A stretch of 17,672 bases of DNA from CAIWXH01 sp964555675 (lineage in GTDB: Bacteria > Chloroflexota > Chloroflexia > Chloroflexales > Chloroflexaceae), in contig CAZKTU010000130.1 in NCBI GenBank assembly GCA_964555675.1, positions 1-17,672 on the forward strand. The letters run 5' to 3'. A model generated the notes under the pieces. That model ran no database searches and had not been told where the DNA came from. It saw only the letters and a list, made by a program, of their open reading frames with translations. Of this stretch, positions 15,008 to 17,672 are shown piece by piece (within the stretch, counting starts at the first letter, position 1; every line of letters begins with the position of its first letter). A program made the position numbers and the translations under genes.

Positions 15008-17626
15008 CCAGGTCTCTCCTTCGTATACCCGGAGATGTTATGGCTCATGGCGCTGCTTGTCGGGCTGTGGGCCTTGGCTCTGGCGACGCCGCGGCGTCTG
15101 CCGCCCGCGCGCTTCTACGGCAGCCTGATCTTGCGCAGCGTCAGCGTGGCCTGCCTGGTCCTCGCCGTGGCCGGGGTGCAACTGCGGCGCGAGGTGGACG
15201 ACCTCACGACGGTCTTCCTGCTCGACGGCAGCGACTCGGTCGCGCCGTCGGCGCGCCTGCAGGCCGAGACCTTCGTGCAGGAGGCGTTGCAGGCCATGGG
15301 CCCCGACGACCGGGCGGCCGTGGTGCTCTTCGGGGCCAACGCGCTGGTCGAGCGGGCCCCCAGCGGCTCTGAGCGTCTGAGCCGGATCAGCGCCGTGCCG
15401 GTCTCGACCCGCACCAATATTGCCGAGGCCATCCAGCTCGGGCTGGCCCTCTTCCCGGCCGACGCCCGCAAGCGCCTGGTGCTGCTCTCGGACGGCGGCG
15501 AGAACGCCGGCAGCGCCGTGGCGGCGGCGCGCCTGGCGGCGGCCCGCGGCGTGCCGATCGACGTGGTCGACCTGGCCCTGGCGACGGGCGACCCCGAGGC
15601 CATGGTGACGCGGCTGCTGGCCCCGAGCCGGGCCCGCGCCGGCCAGGAGCTCGCCCTCGAGGCCGTAGTGACCAGCAGCGTCCCCCAAGAGGTCGAGGTG
15701 ACCCTGCTGAGCGAGGCCGGCCCGCTCGAGACGCGCAGGGTGAGCCTCGGCGCGGGCGAGACCCGCGTGTCCTTCACGGCCCCGGCCGCCGGCAACGGCT
15801 TCCAGCGCTATAGCGTGCAGCTCGCGGCGCCGCAGGACTTCCAGCCGGTCAACAACGAGGCCGCGGCCCTGGTGCAGGTGCAGGGCCCGCCGCGCCTGCT
15901 GGTGGTCGCGAGCGACCCCGCCGAGGCCGCGACGCTGGTGGCCGCCCTCGCGGCGACGCGGATGCTGCCCGAGGTGGTGACCCCCGAGGCGATGCCCGCC
16001 GACCTGGCGGGCCTGGGCGCCTACGAGGCCGTGGTGCTGGTCAACACGCCCGCCCGCAGCCTGCCCGTGGGCGCTATGGCCGCCCTGCCGGGCTACGTGC
16101 GCGACCTGGGCAAGGGCCTGCTGATGATCGGCGGCGACGAGAGCTACGGCGTCGGCGGCTACGGCCGCACCCCGGTCGAAGAGGCCATGCCGGTCTATAT
16201 GGATGTGCGCGACCGCGAGGAGCGGCCCGACCTGGCCCTGGTCTTCGTGATCGACAAGTCGGGCTCGATGGACTCGTGCCACTGCAGCAGCCCCGACCGG
16301 CGCGCGCCGATCACGGGGGCCAACGGCTACGAGCGCAAGGTCGATATCGCCAAAGAGGCCGTGGCCCAGGCCGTGGCCCTGCTGGGCGAGCAGGACACGG
16401 TCGGCGTGATCACCTTCGACCGGGCCGCCTACGACACCCTGCCGGCGACGCGCGGGGCCAGCATCGAGGAGGTTGTCGCGGCCCTCGACCCGGTGCAGCC
16501 GCGGGGCTCGACCAACGTGGGCCAGGGCCTGCGGGCCGCCGGCACGATGCTGAGCCAGGTGGACGCGCGGCTCAAGCATGTCATCCTGCTGACCGACGGC
16601 TGGGGCTCGGGCGGCAGCAACCTCGACCTGGCCAGAGAGCTGCGCGAGCAGGGCGTGACCCTGAGTGTGGTGGCCGCGGGCGGCGGCTCGGCCGGCTATC
16701 TCGAGCAGGTGGCGACCACGGGCGGCGGGCGCTACTACGGGGTGGCCCAGATGGCCGACGTGCCGCAGATCTTCGTGCAAGAGACGATCACCACCGTCGG
16801 CAACTACCTCGTCGAGCGTCCTGTGACCCCGGTGGTGGTCGGCGACAGCCCGGTGCTGGCCGGGATCGACGCCCTGCCCGCCCTCTATGGCTTCAACGGC
16901 AGCACGGTCAAGGCGAGCGCGCGGCGCGTGCTCGAGACCGAGGACGGCGAGCCGCTGCTGGCGACCTGGCAGTACGGCCTGGGGCGCAGCGCCGCCTGGC
17001 TGAGCGACGCCAAGGGCCAGTGGGCGAGCGACTGGGTGGGCTGGGCGGAGTTCCCGCGCTTCGCGACCCAGCTCGCCGAGTGGGTGTTGCCCGTGCGCGG
17101 CGGCCAGCAGACCGTGGCCGAGGTGGCGCTGGCCGGCGGCGAGACGCTCGTGCAGCTGACGGTGGGCGCGGGCGCCCCGGCCGAGGGCGCCGACCTGGCG
17201 GTGACGGCGAGCCTGATCGCCCCCGACGGCGCGCGCACCGACCTGATTATGCCGCAGACCGGCCCCGGGGTCTACCAGGGCGCCGTCGAGAGCCCGGCCG
17301 CCGGCACCTATGTCGTGCAGGTGGCGGGGCGCGACGGCGAACGCATCCTGCTCCAGGAGACGGTCGGCCTGGTCGTGCCCTACTCGCCGGAGTATGGCGG
17401 CAGCCAGAGCAACCCCGCGCTGCTGCTACAACTGGCCAGCCTCACCGGCGGCGCGCCCCTCGCCGACGCCGAGGCGGCCTTCGCCCCAGTTGGCCGCGGC
17501 GCCAGCAGCGCCCGCGAGGTGGGTCTGCCGCTGCTGGGGCTGGCGCTGATGCTGCTGCCGCTCGATATCCTCGTGCGGCGGTGGATGTGGAGGGCCAAGC
17601 CCTCCACGCCTCCCGCGAAAGAGTAG
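15005..17626 (+). CDS. Membrane-anchored protein with two VWA domains (paralogue B)
   Basis: An 873-residue paralogue of the minus-strand VWA protein, collinear along its length. It has two N-terminal helices (about 10-27 and 40-59). VWA1 (about 67-193) has D74-G-S76-D-S78, T137 and D163. A Rossmann-like segment (297-400) contains GLLMIGGDESYGVGGYG. VWA2 (about 408-595) has D417-K-S419-G-S421, T503 and D531. A YGLGRSAAWLSDAKGQW block and a C-terminal helix (about 839-858) complete it. It differs from paralogue A in an insert directly after the second MIDAS (about 422-446) that contains a Cys-His-Cys cluster (C425, H426, C427), and in having a short tail. The last codons, from M861 on (MWRAKPSTPPAK), are encoded by a 36-bp repeat whose second copy follows the stop. 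The domains between the TM helices would face the outside if the protein is anchored at both ends. Function is inferred only as metal-dependent protein-protein interaction. Confidence 0.88.
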   Translation: MPGLSFVYPEMLWLMALLVGLWALALATPRRLPPARFYGSLILRSVSVACLVLAVAGVQLRREVDDLTTVFLLDGSDSVAPSARLQAETFVQEALQAMGPDDRAAVVLFGANALVERAPSGSERLSRISAVPVSTRTNIAEAIQLGLALFPADARKRLVLLSDGGENAGSAVAAARLAAARGVPIDVVDLALATGDPEAMVTRLLAPSRARAGQELALEAVVTSSVPQEVEVTLLSEAGPLETRRVSLGAGETRVSFTAPAAGNGFQRYSVQLAAPQDFQPVNNEAAALVQVQGPPRLLVVASDPAEAATLVAALAATRMLPEVVTPEAMPADLAGLGAYEAVVLVNTPARSLPVGAMAALPGYVRDLGKGLLMIGGDESYGVGGYGRTPVEEAMPVYMDVRDREERPDLALVFVIDKSGSMDSCHCSSPDRRAPITGANGYERKVDIAKEAVAQAVALLGEQDTVGVITFDRAAYDTLPATRGASIEEVVAALDPVQPRGSTNVGQGLRAAGTMLSQVDARLKHVILLTDGWGSGGSNLDLARELREQGVTLSVVAAGGGSAGYLEQVATTGGGRYYGVAQMADVPQIFVQETITTVGNYLVERPVTPVVVGDSPVLAGIDALPALYGFNGSTVKASARRVLETEDGEPLLATWQYGLGRSAAWLSDAKGQWASDWVGWAEFPRFATQLAEWVLPVRGGQQTVAEVALAGGETLVQLTVGAGAPAEGADLAVTASLIAPDGARTDLIMPQTGPGVYQGAVESPAAGTYVVQVAGRDGERILLQETVGLVVPYSPEYGGSQSNPALLLQLASLTGGAPLADAEAAFAPVGRGASSAREVGLPLLGLALMLLPLDILVRRWMWRAKPSTPPAKE
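17585..17620 (+). repeat. 36-bp palindromic repeat, copy A (inside the 3' end of paralogue B)
   Basis: Starts ATGTGGAGGGCCAAGCCCTC and ends TCCCGCGAAA. It contains a 9-bp hairpin GTGGAGGGC-CAA-GCCCTCCAC. It is in frame with, and encodes, the penultimate residues of the VWA protein; the stop codon lies six bases beyond it. Its core matches the palindrome at 2127-2148. Confidence 0.85.
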
Positions 17627-17636
17627 CGACGGGTGA

Positions 17637-17672
17637 ATGTGGAGGGCCAAGCCCTCCACGCCTCCCGCGAAA
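17637..17672 (+). repeat. 36-bp palindromic repeat, copy B (at the window edge)
   Basis: Identical over 36 bases to 17585-17620, 52 bases downstream, with a 16-base spacer. It ends on the last base of the window. The spacing is too short for a CRISPR unit, and one copy is coding, so it is better read as a REP-like or short tandem duplication. Confidence 0.85.

Noticed and set aside
17585..17672. Possible CRISPR array start (36-bp repeats)
   Set aside because: Only two copies, a 16-base spacer, one copy inside a coding sequence, and no cas genes nearby.

Overview
This window is a high-GC bacterial chromosome segment that most resembles a filamentous Chloroflexota genome of the Roseiflexus/Kouleothrix type. 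That assignment is an inference from several signs: long GAF-domain sensor proteins, paired von Willebrand A (VWA) membrane proteins, a Uma2-family nuclease, and palindromic intergenic repeats. There is no rRNA or other taxonomic marker to confirm it. The sequence is a scaffold with a 100-base N gap at 6071-6170. The bases beside the gap are identical on both sides, so that part is partly an assembly product.

Region 1 (1-3800): a possible gene tail at the left edge, then a secreted protein with a pre-peptidase C-terminal (PPC)-like domain and three carboxypeptidase-regulatory-like repeats (198-2036). A dense cluster of palindromes (2055-2182) separates it from a convergent sugar:cation symporter of the GPH family (2188-3627).

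Region 2 (3800-6756): an accessory, repeat-rich stretch. It holds a small conserved-looking hypothetical protein (3821-4210, minus), an AT-richer Uma2 endonuclease gene (4513-5136, plus) and the C-terminal part of a group II PLP-dependent decarboxylase (5157-6014, minus) that has lost its N-terminal half. The decarboxylase fragment abuts the gap and its 55-bp flanking duplication. A 21-bp tandem repeat (6245-6349) and a dispersed 'acgaag' repeat follow. The dispersed repeat has a second, oppositely oriented copy upstream of the Uma2 gene.

Region 3 (6757-17626): four genes that look like a surface or stress module. Two paralogous membrane proteins with the same architecture (two N-terminal TM helices, VWA, Rossmann-like segment, VWA, C-terminal TM) lie at the two ends, transcribed outward on opposite strands (6757-9591 minus; 15005-17626 plus). 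Between them are a cytosolic phosphatase with six GAF domains and a SpoIIE/PP2C domain (9622-13611, minus) and a YgfZ/GcvT-like folate-binding protein (13711-14724, minus). The first VWA gene has a well-formed promoter whose -35 box overlaps the stop codon of the phosphatase gene and whose predicted start site falls on the ATG, so it is probably made as a leaderless mRNA. The second VWA gene starts at TTG.

The plus-strand VWA gene ends inside a 36-bp repeat that supplies its last residues. A second identical copy of that repeat ends exactly at the window edge. I see no CRISPR array, tRNA, rRNA or complete insertion sequence.
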